From Providencia rettgeri (GTDB lineage Bacteria; Pseudomonadota; Gammaproteobacteria; Enterobacterales; Enterobacteriaceae), in assembly GCF_013255915.1 (NCBI RefSeq), contig NZ_CP053896.1, positions 1,302,001 through 1,366,000 on the forward strand: DNA of 64,000 nt. Direction: 5' to 3'. The position numbers and the translations under genes were made by a program. Positions 18,209 to 29,422 of this stretch are shown one piece after another. Numbering within the stretch: position 1 is the stretch's first letter; each line of letters starts with the position of its first letter. The notes beneath the pieces are model-generated. The model saw only the letters and a list, made by a program, of their open reading frames with translations. It was not told the origin of the DNA and ran no database searches.

Positions 18209-19376
18209 TCTGTACTCCGTTATCACCGTGTGAAGATCCTGCGGTATCAGATGCATTCATTTGTAAGTATTTCAATAAGGTACGCTCTTCTCGCTTATCT
18301 AAACTGGTAAAGCCAATCATACCGTTTAATGTGCCTATCCAACCGTTAGCATCAAAGTGAGCAATATCTGGCGCGCCATGGCATTGATTACAAGAACCGT
18401 TATATAAAGAGTCTGCATAAGCCCATATCGGTTTGATATCATTGACCATATCACCTTGCTGCATCCATGCAGTCGCTTGCAGTTTGCTCCATGACGTATC
18501 TGTTGCAGCGACGACGGTGCTTTCTAAATTTTTCACATTTTCTTGAACATCACCACGTATCGAAGCTACGAAAATTCGCTTGCCGGGGAATTCAGATAGA
18601 ACTCGTTGGCGACCATCGGTTTCTGTCCACCCTGTGATTTCAACTTGTAGCCAATCGCCATCACGTTTTAGGACTTTCACCTCTGAGGCAGGAAGTAACG
18701 AGCCAGCAGGGTCTTTATCCCCTTTATTTGCATAAATAGGTTTAATATCAAGTGAATACAGAATATCTGAATCACTATTTGCCTTAGCGCGCAGCTCATC
18801 GAATTGTTTACGAAAACCGCTGCTCATATCAGGTAATTGGTGGGCAATTCCTTTGTGGCAGTCAATGCAGGATTGATTCTCTTTCGCAGCGATTTGCATC
18901 TGGCGAGCTGCTTCTGGATTTTGTTTAGCGTGATCCATTGAGTCATAATCATGGCAAGAGCGGCAAGTAGCAGAATTATTTTCTTTCATGCGGGCCCACT
19001 CGCGTTCCGCAAGTTCGGCACGTTTGGCTTCAAATTTTTCTGGGGTATCTATCGAGTGAGCAATAAATGTTTGATAAATATCATTGCTTGCTTCGAGTTT
19101 CCGTTTAATCATGCCTGGAAGGTCGGAGGGAATATGGCAGTCATGGCATTCTGCGTGTACGCCAGATGCATTTTGGAAATGTACAGATTGCTTATATTCT
19201 TCGTAAACGGGTTCCATGCTATGGCAACTGACACAAAACTCGGTGGTGCTAGTCACTTTCATCCCAACATGGGGAACAACGATTAACGCAACACCCACTG
19301 CAATCCCGACAACGATTAACGTTAGCATTGACCAACGAGCACTTGGTTTTCGCAACGCTCTCCAGAGTTTCCGCAT
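18198..19376 (-). CDS. torC: TorC, membrane-anchored pentaheme c-type cytochrome
   Basis: A 392-residue NapC/NirT-family cytochrome. One N-terminal membrane anchor (about residues 15-37) is followed by four heme sites (CVSCH, CHDCH, CRSCH, CIDCH) in the NapC-like domain, and a fifth (CNQCH) lies in the C-terminal domain that contacts TorA. It takes electrons from menaquinol and passes them to TorA. The ATG at 19376 (MRKLWRAL) follows AGGGG; a further in-frame upstream start lacks support. It is the first gene of torCAD, directly downstream of four Tor boxes. In E. coli the immature C-terminal domain of TorC also feeds back on TorS. Confidence 0.95.
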   Translation of the reverse strand: MRKLWRALRKPSARWSMLTLIVVGIAVGVALIVVPHVGMKVTSTTEFCVSCHSMEPVYEEYKQSVHFQNASGVHAECHDCHIPSDLPGMIKRKLEASNDIYQTFIAHSIDTPEKFEAKRAELAEREWARMKENNSATCRSCHDYDSMDHAKQNPEAARQMQIAAKENQSCIDCHKGIAHQLPDMSSGFRKQFDELRAKANSDSDILYSLDIKPIYANKGDKDPAGSLLPASEVKVLKRDGDWLQVEITGWTETDGRQRVLSEFPGKRIFVASIRGDVQENVKNLESTVVAATDTSWSKLQATAWMQQGDMVNDIKPIWAYADSLYNGSCNQCHGAPDIAHFDANGWIGTLNGMIGFTSLDKREERTLLKYLQMNASDTAGSSHGDNGVQNEK

Positions 19377-19447
19377 AATAGCCCCTGTAATTATATGGTT
19401 TAATACAGGCGATCTTATTGAGTTAATATGAATAGCGGTACTAGTCA

Positions 19448-19498
19448 GAATGAACAGCTTACGGCAAGATATGAGCAAATATGAACAGATATGAACAG
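19448..19498. promoter_or_regulatory. Four Tor boxes, TorR operators of torCAD and torR
   Basis: Three contiguous 10-base direct repeats lie at 19469-19478 (atatgagcaa), 19479-19488 and 19489-19498 (both atatgaacag). A fourth, imperfect copy is at 19448-19457 (gaatgaacag). They match the E. coli Tor box CTGTTCATAT on the opposite strand. The array sits between torC and torR, so TorR bound here can activate torCAD and affect its own gene, whose ATG is 14 bases away. Confidence 0.88.
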
Positions 19499-19512
19499 AA
19501 GAGAGTATATCA

Positions 19513-20214
19513 ATGACATCACATCATATTGTGGTTGTTGAAGATGAACCCGTTACTCAGGCTCGCTTACAGGCTTACTTTGAGCAAGAAGGGTATCGTG
19601 TTTCTGTAACGGGGAATGGCGCGGGGCTACGCGAAATTATGGACCAGCAAGCCGTTGACTTGATTCTGTTGGATATTAATTTACCAGATGAAAACGGGTT
19701 AATGTTAACAAGGGCACTACGTGAGCGTTTTACGGTAGGAATTATTTTAGTCACAGGCCGCTGTGACCAAATTGACCGTATTGTGGGTTTAGAAATGGGA
19801 GCCGATGACTATGTTACTAAGCCCTTGGAACTTAGGGAATTAGTCGTTCGCGTTAAAAATTTACTTTGGCGAATTGACCTTGCTAAGCCTTCGCAAGCCC
19901 AAGTTGTTTCTCAAGATAATTGTTATCAGTTTGCTGGCTATTGCCTAAATGTTTCGATGCATACGCTCGAATTTGAGCATCAGGCTATCAAACTCACACG
20001 GGCTGAATATGAAATGCTAGTGGCTTTTGTGACGAACCCACGGGAGATTTTAAGCCGAGAACGTCTTTTACGTATGTTATCTGCCCGACGAGTTGATAAC
20101 CCTGATTTACGTACCATAGATGTACTTATTCGCCGTTTACGCCATAAAATCAAAGCGGATTTATTAGTGACTCAGCATGGTGAAGGCTATTTTTTAGCTG
20201 CTGATGTATATTGA
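19513..20214 (+). CDS. torR: TorR, OmpR-type response regulator
   Basis: A 233-residue response regulator: receiver domain (1-120) with the acid pocket EDE at 10-12, phosphorylation site Asp54 (LLDINLPDENG) and the conserved Lys in YVTKPLEL. A winged-helix output domain (about 135-230) ends with RHKIKADLLVTQHGEGY. It is phosphorylated by TorS and activates torCAD through the Tor boxes just upstream. Its last 28 bases overlap the end of torT on the other strand. Confidence 0.94.
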   Translation: MTSHHIVVVEDEPVTQARLQAYFEQEGYRVSVTGNGAGLREIMDQQAVDLILLDINLPDENGLMLTRALRERFTVGIILVTGRCDQIDRIVGLEMGADDYVTKPLELRELVVRVKNLLWRIDLAKPSQAQVVSQDNCYQFAGYCLNVSMHTLEFEHQAIKLTRAEYEMLVAFVTNPREILSRERLLRMLSARRVDNPDLRTIDVLIRRLRHKIKADLLVTQHGEGYFLAADVY

Positions 20215-21218
20215 TATACGGGCCTAAAGCCTCCTGGAGATAATGAGTTGCGTAAGTGTTCACTATCTGCGTTTTGTTGGGTAAGCACTAAAATCGGCGG
20301 GCTTATATTGTTTGGAACCGGCTGCTTTTGTAGTACTTTGATGGCTTGTTCAATCACTAGCTCACCTTGCCAAACCATTTGGTCGCTGGCTGCCATAATA
20401 ATTCGGCCTCTTTTTAACCCGCGGTAGACTTGGTGAGAAAGGTAAAAAGAAACAATATTCAATGGTTTCGTTAAGTTACGGCCTTCACCCATTGCGGCCT
20501 CAGCGGCAATAGCTGTGCCAACGACGACATCGGTATCAGGGTTACGCTCTAACATTTCATGTAATAGATTGCGTTGAACCTCAAGGTCGTTATCCCCTTG
20601 CGCAACATCCACAATTTGTACTTGGCTACCTGCAATAGCTTCTCGGAATCCTTGCTCCATTTCATGGCTGCCTCCGGCATTTAATGGGCCAGGCATAAGT
20701 AAAACTTTCAATGGCTTACCTTGACTCCATTGGACTAAATAGCGCCCCGGTTGATAACCCATTTGAAACCAAGGTACACCAACGCGGGTTTTAATTGTTT
20801 TATCGTGTGTCGCATTGATGACTTCAATGACAGGCGTATTTTCTACCAGTTGGCTAAGGTTTGGAAAAGTTGTGGTGCTACTTCCCAGTAAGATGGCATC
20901 TGCTCCCCATTGTTGGCACTGCGTAATTTGCTTTTGTTGGGTTGCTAGTTGGTTATATCCACCGGCTTCTAATACGTTTAGGTTAACGCCATAGTGTTTT
21001 GCCGCTTTTTGCATTCCGTAATTAATTGATAACCAATAAGAATCTTTTAGGCTAGGATAAAGCGCACACAACTTCCATGCTTTTGTGGCAGTAACGGGAT
21101 CATGTGGTTGCCGGTCAAAATGCAGTGTATCGCTCCACTGAATTAGTGAACTATTGTGCGCCGTTGCTAGGCTCAACAACGAGTGAAATGTGAACAGTAG
21201 TAAAATCAATACACGCAT
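20187..21218 (-). CDS. torT: TorT, periplasmic TMAO-sensing protein
   Basis: A 343-residue periplasmic binding protein of the ribose-binding fold, with a signal peptide in residues 1-20. It binds TMAO and presents it to the sensor domain of TorS. Motifs visible include WLSINYGMQKAAKHYGV and QWGADAILLGSS, typical of family 1 sugar-binding-like proteins that were adapted as sensors. It lies between torR and torS and is divergent from torS, as in E. coli. The 3' end overlaps the torR coding end. Confidence 0.92.
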   Translation of the reverse strand: MRVLILLLFTFHSLLSLATAHNSSLIQWSDTLHFDRQPHDPVTATKAWKLCALYPSLKDSYWLSINYGMQKAAKHYGVNLNVLEAGGYNQLATQQKQITQCQQWGADAILLGSSTTTFPNLSQLVENTPVIEVINATHDKTIKTRVGVPWFQMGYQPGRYLVQWSQGKPLKVLLMPGPLNAGGSHEMEQGFREAIAGSQVQIVDVAQGDNDLEVQRNLLHEMLERNPDTDVVVGTAIAAEAAMGEGRNLTKPLNIVSFYLSHQVYRGLKRGRIIMAASDQMVWQGELVIEQAIKVLQKQPVPNNISPPILVLTQQNADSEHLRNSLSPGGFRPVYQYTSAAKK

Positions 21219-21302
21219 GATAGCCTCACAAACCAGAAACCTTTATCCTAAATGCATTCTTGCTGCTAACTCAACCATTTTAATTTTTAGGCTAACGAAA
21301 CC

Positions 21303-24056
21303 GTGAATTTATCACTAACTAGACGACTATGGATGGGCTTTGCACTGATGGCTGCATTGACCTTTATTAGCACCCTTGTGGGGTGGTACAACTTACGTTT
21401 TGTTAGCCAAGTTGAACAGGCCAATACGGAAGCTCTAATCCCAACCATGAATATGGCAAGGCAACTGAGTGAAGCGAGTGCTTGGGAGCTATTTTCTGCA
21501 CAAAATCTCACAAATGCAGATAGCGAAAGTATTTGGTTAGCACAAGGACGAATGTTAACGGCACAAAGCCTTAAAATCACTAATTTACTGAAAATATTAA
21601 GAGAACAAGGCTTTAATACACAAAATATTGAACAACAAGAAAAAGAAATTGCTCAGTCATTAAGCCAACAGGGTGAATTAGTTGGGCAGCGGTTAAAACT
21701 GCGCGCAGAGCAACAACAATTAAGGCAGCATATCATTGCGGCGGCGGGAGATATCGCCCAAAAGGCACATGGTCAGGCAAACAATGCCGCCACCTCAGCG
21801 GGAGCAACTCAAGTCAGTATTTACGACCTTATTGAAAGGAAACAAGGGGAACAAGCACAACAAGCCCTTGATCAACTAATTGATATTGACCTTGAATATG
21901 CCAGCCAAATGAATGAGCTTCGATTAAGCGCGATGCGTGTACAGCAAATGGTACTTAATTTAGGTTCAAACCAGCCCCACCGCAATATGGCAGAATTAGA
22001 AAAACAGTTGAATTCTGCAGTTAAAATCTTACAACGTCGGCAAAAATATATTGAAGACCCTGCAGTGCGAGGCCAAGTAGAAAACGCGTTAAATAGCGTG
22101 AAGCGCTATACCGAGTTAATCGCGTTGTACCGGCAAGATAACGACATCACAACACGTTTACAGATTTTATCACAAAATAATATTGACCAATTTGCACGTT
22201 TTAGTAGTGAAGTAGCGCAATTAGTTGACATCATTGAGCTTCGTAACCAAACCGCATTGGGACAACTTAAACAAGCCAGTGAACGAGGGCAGAATTGGTT
22301 GTTAGCATTGAGTATTGTCTCATTACTCTCACTTATCTTGATCCTTTGGCGAGTGGTTTATCGTTTAGTGACAAAGCCGCTGGCACAGCAAACCCAAGCC
22401 CTTCAACGCTTATTAGAGGGCGATATTGACTCTGCATTTCCTGAAACTGCAGGGGTAAAAGAGCTTGATACGATTGGCCGTTTAATGGATGCATTTCGTG
22501 AAAGTGTTCATGCCTTAAATAATCAGCGTGAACAGCTAGCAGACGAAGTCAAAGCGAGGACGGCAGAATTGCGCGTGATGGTTGTTGAGCACCGCAAAGC
22601 TCGTTCTGAAGCAGAACAAGCCAATCAGGCTAAATCGGCATTTTTAGCGGCAATGAGCCATGAAATTCGCACTCCTCTTTATGGGATTTTGGGGACAGCG
22701 CAGCTGTTATTAGAAAATAAAGCACTTAACCAATATCATGATGATTTATATGCGATTACTGACTCAGGTGAATCTTTATTAGCAATTTTGAATGACATTT
22801 TGGACTACTCCGCAATTGAAGCAGGGGGACAAAATGTTTCCATCAATGATGAGCCTTTTGAGCCCAAGCCGTTATTAGAAAGTACTTTGTATTTAATGAA
22901 TGCCAGTAATAAAAATAGTGCTATTCAGTTAGTTGCAGATATTGCGGATGATTTGCCGATTGCTTTACAAGGGGACCCGCTACGGATCCGACAAATTATC
23001 ACGAATTTACTCAGTAATGCATTGCGCTTTACTCAAAAGGGGCAAATCACTTTGCGTAGTTGCCGTTATGGTAAATATTGGTTTATTGAAGTGGAAGACA
23101 CAGGGTGTGGCATTGATAGCTCGCGATTTACTGATATTTTTAAGCCATTTGTGCAAGTAGATAGCCAGCGGGGTGGTACAGGACTTGGGCTGACAATTAG
23201 TGCAAGTCTAGCGCAAGCGATGGGAGGTGAATTGACGGTTAGTAGCCAGTTGGGGAGCGGGAGCTGCTTTCGTTTAACATTGCCGCTATGTATCACCTCT
23301 CATCCAGTGGGTAAATCGGCTGAGCTGCCATTAGACATGCGAGGTGTGAATTTATTACTCATAGAAGACAACCCATTGACTCAAAAAATCAGTGGAGAAA
23401 TGTTAACCCGCAGTGGGGCTCAGGTAACCATTGTTGGCTCTGCTGCTGAGGCTTTGGCGACTCTACAAACTGGTCAACAATTTACGGCGGCATTGGTGGA
23501 TTTTGGCTTACCTGACATCGATGGTATCACCTTGGCTAAACAAATAGCGAAAACTTACCCTACATTGATTTTGATTGGTTTTAGTGCTCATGTGATTGAT
23601 GAAACATTGCGCCAACGAACCAGCCAAGTTTTTCGCGGTATCATTCAAAAACCGGTACCAAGAGATATGTTAAATCAATTAATTGTTAAATATATTTCAG
23701 GTGGTGAATATACATTGTCTGATTCTGGTGTTCAGGGAGAAGTTATAAATTTACAACAGCTTGCCAGTGATGCCGAATTAATGGGATTCCAGAAAATTCG
23801 CGAATGGGTGAGTATTTTTAAACAACATTCCTTGCCTTTGCTCGATCAAATTGACATTGCACGAGCAGAAAGTAACGCAGAACAAATAAAGCGCCTTGCT
23901 CACCAGTTAAAAAGCAGTTGTGCCAGTTTGGGAATGCAAAATGCAGTACAAAGCTGCGTATTATTAGAACAGCAGCCAATGGCGGATACCCAATTGAAGG
24001 ATGATATCCAGCAAGGCTTACGGGCTATTGATCAATGGTTGAATAAAATACATTGA
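21303..24056 (+). CDS. torS: TorS, tripartite hybrid sensor kinase for TMAO
   Basis: A 917-residue inner-membrane hybrid kinase. The order is TM1 (about 12-32), a large periplasmic four-helix sensor domain that contacts TorT, TM2 (about 335-355), HAMP, HisKA with [11 protein letters not shown] (His near residue 453), HATPase_c (GTGLGLTIS), receiver domain ([10 protein letters not shown], Asp near 733) and an HPt domain ([13 protein letters not shown], His near 867). This is the TorS phosphorelay layout and the length is close to E. coli (914). The signal passes to TorR. It starts 84 bases from torT on the opposite strand. Confidence 0.95.
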   Translation: MNLSLTRRLWMGFALMAALTFISTLVGWYNLRFVSQVEQANTEALIPTMNMARQLSEASAWELFSAQNLTNADSESIWLAQGRMLTAQSLKITNLLKILREQGFNTQNIEQQEKEIAQSLSQQGELVGQRLKLRAEQQQLRQHIIAAAGDIAQKAHGQANNAATSAGATQVSIYDLIERKQGEQAQQALDQLIDIDLEYASQMNELRLSAMRVQQMVLNLGSNQPHRNMAELEKQLNSAVKILQRRQKYIEDPAVRGQVENALNSVKRYTELIALYRQDNDITTRLQILSQNNIDQFARFSSEVAQLVDIIELRNQTALGQLKQASERGQNWLLALSIVSLLSLILILWRVVYRLVTKPLAQQTQALQRLLEGDIDSAFPETAGVKELDTIGRLMDAFRESVHALNNQREQLADEVKARTAELRVMVVEHRKARSEAEQANQAKSAFLAAMSHEIRTPLYGILGTAQLLLENKALNQYHDDLYAITDSGESLLAILNDILDYSAIEAGGQNVSINDEPFEPKPLLESTLYLMNASNKNSAIQLVADIADDLPIALQGDPLRIRQIITNLLSNALRFTQKGQITLRSCRYGKYWFIEVEDTGCGIDSSRFTDIFKPFVQVDSQRGGTGLGLTISASLAQAMGGELTVSSQLGSGSCFRLTLPLCITSHPVGKSAELPLDMRGVNLLLIEDNPLTQKISGEMLTRSGAQVTIVGSAAEALATLQTGQQFTAALVDFGLPDIDGITLAKQIAKTYPTLILIGFSAHVIDETLRQRTSQVFRGIIQKPVPRDMLNQLIVKYISGGEYTLSDSGVQGEVINLQQLASDAELMGFQKIREWVSIFKQHSLPLLDQIDIARAESNAEQIKRLAHQLKSSCASLGMQNAVQSCVLLEQQPMADTQLKDDIQQGLRAIDQWLNKIH

Positions 24057-24107
24057 CTCTTTAACTAGCCCGTAAGGTTAACAAAGATATATATTCAGGA
24101 CAAAAGC

Positions 24108-25271
24108 TTAGCGAGCAACCCGTAGGCCCCCGGTCACACCTTGTGGGCTCCAAAGTATTTGCCATAATTGAATATCTCTCGCTCTAAATGCACCTGCACA
24201 AGCATTTAAATAATAAGAAAACATGCGTTTGAAGCGAGGCGTATAATTATCTTCGAGCTCTGGCCAAGCCGCTTGAAAACGGGAATACCACGCCATAAGT
24301 GTATGGTCATAATCTGCACCAAAATTATGCCAATCCTCCATGACCAGTTTGCCTTCGCTGGTTTCGCCAATATTTTGTACAGACGGTAGGCAGCCGTTTG
24401 GGAAAATATACTTGTTAGTCCATGGGTCGACATTTACTTTATTTTGATTAGAGCCAATGGTGTGAAGTAAAAACAAACCATTAGTTTTTAAATTGCGTTG
24501 AATAACATCAAAGTAAGTCGCATAGTTTTTAGGCCCGACATGCTCAAACATGCCTACAGAGACAATACGGTCAAATTGGTCGTTGAGATTCCGATAATCG
24601 TCTAATTTAATATCGACATCTAAGCCTGCACAGCGAGCTTGAGCATATTTTTGTTGCTCAGCGGAAATAGTGACACCCGTGACAGAAACTCCATAATTTT
24701 TTGCTGCATAGGCAGCTAGCCCGCCCCATCCACAGCCGATATCCAGTAATCGCATACCTGGTTTTAATTGCAGTTTTTCGCAGATTAAATTTAATTTTTG
24801 TTCTTGAGCAAGAGGGAGGTTTTCAGGAACCGTTTCTAAACCTTTCCAGTAGCCGCAAGAATATTGCATATAAGGGTCGAGCATCAGGGAAAATAAGTCA
24901 TTCCCGAGGTCGTAATGTTCTTCTCCAACAATGCGAGCACGTTTTAGGGTTTGTAAATTGCGAACGCGTGCGACAGCAATTTTCAATGTATCACTGAAAT
25001 TATGAGGTATTTTTTTATCGAGCTTATGGCGTAATACATGTTGGAAAAATATGTCTAAACGTTCGCAATCCCACCAACCATCCATATAGCTTTCACCTAA
25101 TCCTAATGAGCCTTGTTGTAGCACTCGTTTAAAGAATTGGTAGTTGTGAACTTGAATATCGAAAGGGCGGGAGCCATTAATTTTAATACCAGCTTCACTT
25201 AATAATTCAGCAGCAATGCGTTGCCAAGAATCGATAGTATTTTTTTGGTTAACGACTTGTTCAGTACTCAT
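24108..25271 (-). CDS. cfa: Cyclopropane-fatty-acyl-phospholipid synthase
   Basis: A 387-residue cytoplasmic, membrane-associated enzyme. It adds a methylene group from S-adenosylmethionine to the double bond of unsaturated phospholipid acyl chains, usually in stationary phase and acid stress. The SAM site is LLDIGCGWGGLAAYAA. Further family motifs are GEEHYDLGNDLF, MFEHVGPKNY and the end YLNACAGAFRARDIQLWQ. The ATG at 25271 follows GGAG by five bases; seven extra codons upstream are unlikely to be used. Single gene, convergent with torS. Confidence 0.95.
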   Translation of the reverse strand: MSTEQVVNQKNTIDSWQRIAAELLSEAGIKINGSRPFDIQVHNYQFFKRVLQQGSLGLGESYMDGWWDCERLDIFFQHVLRHKLDKKIPHNFSDTLKIAVARVRNLQTLKRARIVGEEHYDLGNDLFSLMLDPYMQYSCGYWKGLETVPENLPLAQEQKLNLICEKLQLKPGMRLLDIGCGWGGLAAYAAKNYGVSVTGVTISAEQQKYAQARCAGLDVDIKLDDYRNLNDQFDRIVSVGMFEHVGPKNYATYFDVIQRNLKTNGLFLLHTIGSNQNKVNVDPWTNKYIFPNGCLPSVQNIGETSEGKLVMEDWHNFGADYDHTLMAWYSRFQAAWPELEDNYTPRFKRMFSYYLNACAGAFRARDIQLWQILWSPQGVTGGLRVAR

Positions 25272-25742
25272 CTGATCTCCAATTTTTTTCAAAGTGGGAT
25301 TCAGAGAACTTTATTTGTGACGTATTCGCGGTACAGCAAAACAGGAATATTGGCCACCGCTGCATGACAGTCAGTGTATTAGCGTTATTGTTGCTATAAA
25401 TAAAGCTCAAATCCAGTTTCAGATAACTCTCTAAAAAATATAAAACGTTCGCATTGAATTTCAATAGAAATTGCGTTTAATACTTAGAAATGGCACTTAT
25501 AACCAAAAAAGGAGTTCTTATAAGACGTTTATTTGCTCACCAAAGCTTTCAAGCTCTGCAATAAGTATTGGATTAAGTCTAGTATATAGGAATGAATTTT
25601 GTGTAAGAAATACGTCATTAGTTGCTTTTTATCCGATTAAGATTAGTTCTTCGGGCTGGTTTTATTTAAATTAATGATGAGCTATAAGACAATTGGCTCA
25701 CCTACTGTTGTAGAGAGCCATTTTGGAATTAAAAATTAATGG
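25272..25742. other. Intergenic region upstream of cfa, downstream of codA
   Basis: About 470 bases. It must carry the cfa promoter(s). A weak hairpin (ggctc / gagcc near 25695-25719) follows codA on the minus strand and could act in termination. No small gene or RNA could be supported. Confidence 0.45.
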
Positions 25743-27035
25743 TTAGATTTTTGGAGTATATCCATAACGGATGGTTTCCGTTTGTTCTAAATGAATTTGG
25801 GTTACCGCAGGTTGGGTATTGGCAATCACCTGACCATCACGAACCGAATAACGTACAGGAACTTGACGGCGCACGGCATCGAAGCCATTTTCTGCAGGTA
25901 AAATCAATAAACTAGCGCGTTTTCCTTCACTCACACCATAATCTTGCAAGTTCAACGTACGTGCGCTGTACTCACTAATCAGTTTCAGCCCATCATTGAT
26001 TTGCTGGTAACCCATTAATTGGCAAACATGTAACCCCATATGCAGGACTTGCAGCATATTAGCTGTACCAAGTGGGTACCAAGGGTCAAAAACATCATCG
26101 TGGCCGAAGCAGACATTAATATCTGTGGCTAGCATCTCTTTCACTCGCGTAATCCCACGGCGTTTGGGATAAGTATCAAAGCGGCCTTGTAAGTGAATAT
26201 TCACTAGCGGGTTAGCCACAAAGTTAATCTCAGACATTTTTAGCAGACGAAATAAACGAGAAGTATAAGCGCCATTGTATGAATGCATCGCAGTGGTATG
26301 GCTTGCCGTGACGCGAGAACCCATCCCCTGTGCATGTGCTAGTGCTGCGACAGTTTCCACAAAGCGGGATTGTTCATCATCGATTTCATCACAGTGGACA
26401 TCAATCAAACGGTCATATTTTTGTGCTAAAGCGAACGTTTTATGGAGTGATTCTACACCATACTCACGAGTAAATTCGAAATGTGGAATAGCACCAACGA
26501 CATCGGCTCCAAGGCGTAGTGCTTCTTCTAACAAGGCTTCGCCATTTGGATAAGACAAAATACCTTCTTGTGGAAAAGCAACAATTTGCACATCAACCCA
26601 AGGCGCGATTTCTTGTTTTACTTCTAACATCGCTTTCAGTGCGGTTAATGTTGGGTCTGACACATCCACATGGGTGCGAACATGTTGAATACCATTGGCA
26701 ATTTGCCATTTAAGGGTTTGCCACGCGCGGTTTTTAACATCCTCGTGAGTAAGCATCGCTTTGCGCTCCGCCCAACGTTCAATGCCTTCAAAGAGTGTTC
26801 CAGACTGGTTCCAGCTTGGTTGCCCAGCGGTTTGAGTAGTATCCAAGTGAATGTGTGGCTCAACGAAGGGCGCGGTCACCAAACCACCTTCACCGTCTAA
26901 GCTGTTTGGCAATATTTCGCCTTCAGGTTGTGGAAGGATAGCTTGAATTTTTTGGTTGTCGATATCAATACGCCACAGCCCATCACGCTCGGGTAAACGG
27001 ATATTATGGATATGTTTGATAGTTTGATTAAGCAC
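25743..27035 (-). CDS. codA: Cytosine deaminase CodA
   Basis: A 430-residue cytoplasmic metal-dependent amidohydrolase that converts cytosine to uracil and ammonia. Metal ligands are His61 and His63 (EPHIHLDTT), the His of VHCDE, and the Asp of GHDDVFDP. The sequence is close to E. coli CodA along its whole length (427). It overlaps the end of codB by eight bases, so the pair is co-translated. It supports pyrimidine salvage and nitrogen supply. Confidence 0.96.
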   Translation of the reverse strand: MLNQTIKHIHNIRLPERDGLWRIDIDNQKIQAILPQPEGEILPNSLDGEGGLVTAPFVEPHIHLDTTQTAGQPSWNQSGTLFEGIERWAERKAMLTHEDVKNRAWQTLKWQIANGIQHVRTHVDVSDPTLTALKAMLEVKQEIAPWVDVQIVAFPQEGILSYPNGEALLEEALRLGADVVGAIPHFEFTREYGVESLHKTFALAQKYDRLIDVHCDEIDDEQSRFVETVAALAHAQGMGSRVTASHTTAMHSYNGAYTSRLFRLLKMSEINFVANPLVNIHLQGRFDTYPKRRGITRVKEMLATDINVCFGHDDVFDPWYPLGTANMLQVLHMGLHVCQLMGYQQINDGLKLISEYSARTLNLQDYGVSEGKRASLLILPAENGFDAVRRQVPVRYSVRDGQVIANTQPAVTQIHLEQTETIRYGYTPKI

Positions 27036-28275
27036 GGGTCATCTCCGAATCAGTAGTATGGCGGCGATTTAATAATGGGTTAAGGATAGCGTAACATAAT
27101 GCACCACCCAGCACGGCATTGACAGGGACAATACCTGGTAACCAGTTTCCTGCGATAACCCCAGCGGCAACAGCGATTAATGCACTGATGTTGACATCAC
27201 GCATTTTACTGCGGTCAAAGGTTTCATAGCGGTGACGGTACATGAGGTAGTCGGCGATGATAATTCCACCAATAGGGGGAATAGCCGCAGATAAGAAAGT
27301 TAGCCAGCCGACAAAATTATTATATAACCACAGTGCGCATAACGTTCCTACCAGTCCATTGACAATGGATAAGGTTTTGCTGGATAACCCGGTGATATTG
27401 GCAAACCCCAAGCCTGACGCGTATAGGGCGTTATCATTAGTTGTCCAAATATTTAGACCTAAAACGATAATTGCGGGTAATAGCAAACCTTGAGCAATCA
27501 TCACATCAGAGATATCTGCCATACCTAATGATGCAGCGCCAGCGGCGCCAAAGATAAACATCAATGAGTTACCAAGGAAAAAGGCAATAATAGCGACAAG
27601 TACTGCAATTTTAGGTCTTCGCCCGAAACGCACAAAATCGGCCGTTAATGTTCCTGCACTCACAAAAGAGCCTACAACCATGGCTAAAGCAAGGTTAAAA
27701 TCGATGGGTTTTACGGGTACGACAGCCTGCAATGCACTGATTCCACCCATATCAGTGATAGCAAGGTAAACGGAGTAACTACCGAGTATCGCAATGGCAG
27801 GAACAGCAACGATTGACAGAACTGTAAGAGCAGAAATACCAAAAAACACAGTAACGGTCATTAAGACCCCGGAAATACCAATTAACCAGTTGATATCCCA
27901 GCCTGTTGCTTTACCAACAGGAATGGCAAACATCGCAACACCGACACCAAACCAGCCAACTTGTGTGCCGCCCAATAGGAAAGAGGGGAGCCATGAGCCT
28001 TTAATACCAAAAGAATAACGAGCAAGAAGGTGAGTGGTTAAGCCTGTTTTAGAACCAATAAAACCAAGAAATGCGGTGTAGATACCAAGAAGAAGATTAC
28101 CGATAAGAACTGCGAGGAAGAAATCATGAAAATCAAGACCGGTACCGAGAGCGCCTCCGGTCCACATACTGGCGGAAAAGAACGTTAAACCTAGCATCAC
28201 AAAGGTTAATGCTAGTCCGCCTTTCCGCGCTGATATGGGCACGGGGCCATGGCTATAATTTTTATCGTCAGGCAC
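27028..28275 (-). CDS. codB: Cytosine permease CodB
   Basis: A 415-residue inner-membrane transporter of the NCS1 family with about 12 membrane segments, which takes up cytosine for CodA. The family stretches [15 protein letters not shown] and [20 protein letters not shown] are present and near identical to E. coli. Translation starts at GTG 28275, with GGAG six bases upstream. A PurR box lies 66 bases upstream, so the codBA operon should respond to purine state as in E. coli. Confidence 0.95.
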   Translation of the reverse strand: MPDDKNYSHGPVPISARKGGLALTFVMLGLTFFSASMWTGGALGTGLDFHDFFLAVLIGNLLLGIYTAFLGFIGSKTGLTTHLLARYSFGIKGSWLPSFLLGGTQVGWFGVGVAMFAIPVGKATGWDINWLIGISGVLMTVTVFFGISALTVLSIVAVPAIAILGSYSVYLAITDMGGISALQAVVPVKPIDFNLALAMVVGSFVSAGTLTADFVRFGRRPKIAVLVAIIAFFLGNSLMFIFGAAGAASLGMADISDVMIAQGLLLPAIIVLGLNIWTTNDNALYASGLGFANITGLSSKTLSIVNGLVGTLCALWLYNNFVGWLTFLSAAIPPIGGIIIADYLMYRHRYETFDRSKMRDVNISALIAVAAGVIAGNWLPGIVPVNAVLGGALCYAILNPLLNRRHTTDSEMTRA

Positions 28276-28340
28276 GATTGTCTCCAGTTATTTTTTTCAG
28301 GCCAAAAAAATCCGACGCATTTTATAGCCATCAAAACAAA

Positions 28341-28356
28341 AAGCAAACGTTTTCGT
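28341..28356 (-). promoter_or_regulatory. PurR operator of codBA
   Basis: aagcaaacgttttcgt agrees with the PurR consensus ACGCAAACGTTTGCGT at 14 of 16 positions, including the central palindrome. It lies 66-81 bases before the codB GTG. PurR repression of codBA is known in E. coli. Confidence 0.82.
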
Positions 28357-28436
28357 CAATAATTTAAAATAATTAATGTATTCAAGAATAATTTTATTTA
28401 TGGAATTAAAAGTAGAAATAATAGATAACTTAGGGT

Positions 28437-29321
28437 TTAAATTGCCTTATTTTTCAGTAATTCAATGCATTCTTGAGCACCACGTTTAAGCACATGGCCT
28501 TTCAAACATACCGCGTGAATAGGCAGTTTGAAGCCATTTGGGGTATTTTTAAACTCAAGGGGTTTTAGTGAGCCATCGTTCAATTTATCTTTAATTAGTG
28601 ACAAAGGGAAATTTCCCCATCCCATACCACCCTCGACTAAACCGAGAGCCAAAGAAAAACTATCTGTTTTCCAATAATTACTGGAAACTAGAATGCGTAT
28701 ATCACTCAATTCACGTTGGCGGCTCGCAATAATAATTTGCCGGCTTTCAACAAGGTCTTCGATATAGAGCGATGTTTTATTTTGTAAAGAGGGATGTTTA
28801 GCCGAAATGGTGGCAATAATTGATTCTTCGCCAATATAATGAAATTGCTCTTGGGAATTAACATTTAAACCGCCAAAGACAATCGCAAGGTGAATTTGTT
28901 GTTCATGTAATAACGGTAGAAGATCATCTTGAGGTGCGGTAATCAGTTCAATATGCAGTAAAGGATAACGCTGGCTTAAAATATGAAGAGCATCAAAGAG
29001 TAAATTGGCATTGATACCTGCTGCAATACCAATGGTCAATTTACTTTCGACACCTTGGGTCAACTCTAAAGAAAAAGTATTGAGTTGTGATAAATTAGCC
29101 ACAATATGCCGTGCATAGGGCGCTAATGAAAGTGCCTTTTCAGTGGGCTTAGGCTCCCGAGTGTGTCTATCAAATAGTTCAAATCCAAGTTCAGCTTCTA
29201 GATTCGCCACGGCCATACTGACCGCGGATGGCACGCGTTTCAATGCCCTAGCCGCCGCAGAAAATGAGCCTTTATCTAACACAGTGAGAAAAATCGTTAG
29301 GTTGTCACTATTAAATGGCAT
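28437..29321 (-). CDS. LysR-family regulator next to a PACE efflux gene
   Basis: A 294-residue LysR regulator. The HTH is in residues 5-62 (GSFSAAARALKRVPSAVSMAVANLEAELG), followed by a substrate-binding-type effector domain. The ATG at 29321 is preferred over the adjoining GTG because AAAGG lies six bases before it. It diverges from the PACE efflux gene with only 101 bases between start codons, the usual layout for a regulator and its target (AceR/AceI in Acinetobacter). The inducer is unknown; polyamines or biocides are known for relatives. Confidence 0.8.
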   Translation of the reverse strand: MPFNSDNLTIFLTVLDKGSFSAAARALKRVPSAVSMAVANLEAELGFELFDRHTREPKPTEKALSLAPYARHIVANLSQLNTFSLELTQGVESKLTIGIAAGINANLLFDALHILSQRYPLLHIELITAPQDDLLPLLHEQQIHLAIVFGGLNVNSQEQFHYIGEESIIATISAKHPSLQNKTSLYIEDLVESRQIIIASRQRELSDIRILVSSNYWKTDSFSLALGLVEGGMGWGNFPLSLIKDKLNDGSLKPLEFKNTPNGFKLPIHAVCLKGHVLKRGAQECIELLKNKAI

Positions 29322-29422
29322 CACTCACCTTTCAATAAAACTGATAGAAGCTAACTTTTATTATCATTGAATTATATTTATTTTACCACCTTGTTGATAA
29401 TGATATTTTTGGAGGTGGGAAA

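Noticed and set aside
18209-18256. Upstream extension of torA by 16 codons
   Set aside because: It precedes the Tat signal, overlaps torC, and the ATG at 18208 has a good ribosome site and gives exactly the E. coli length.
25471-25674. 67-codon frame between cfa and codA
   Set aside because: No ribosome site or recognisable domain; antisense to the cfa promoter region.
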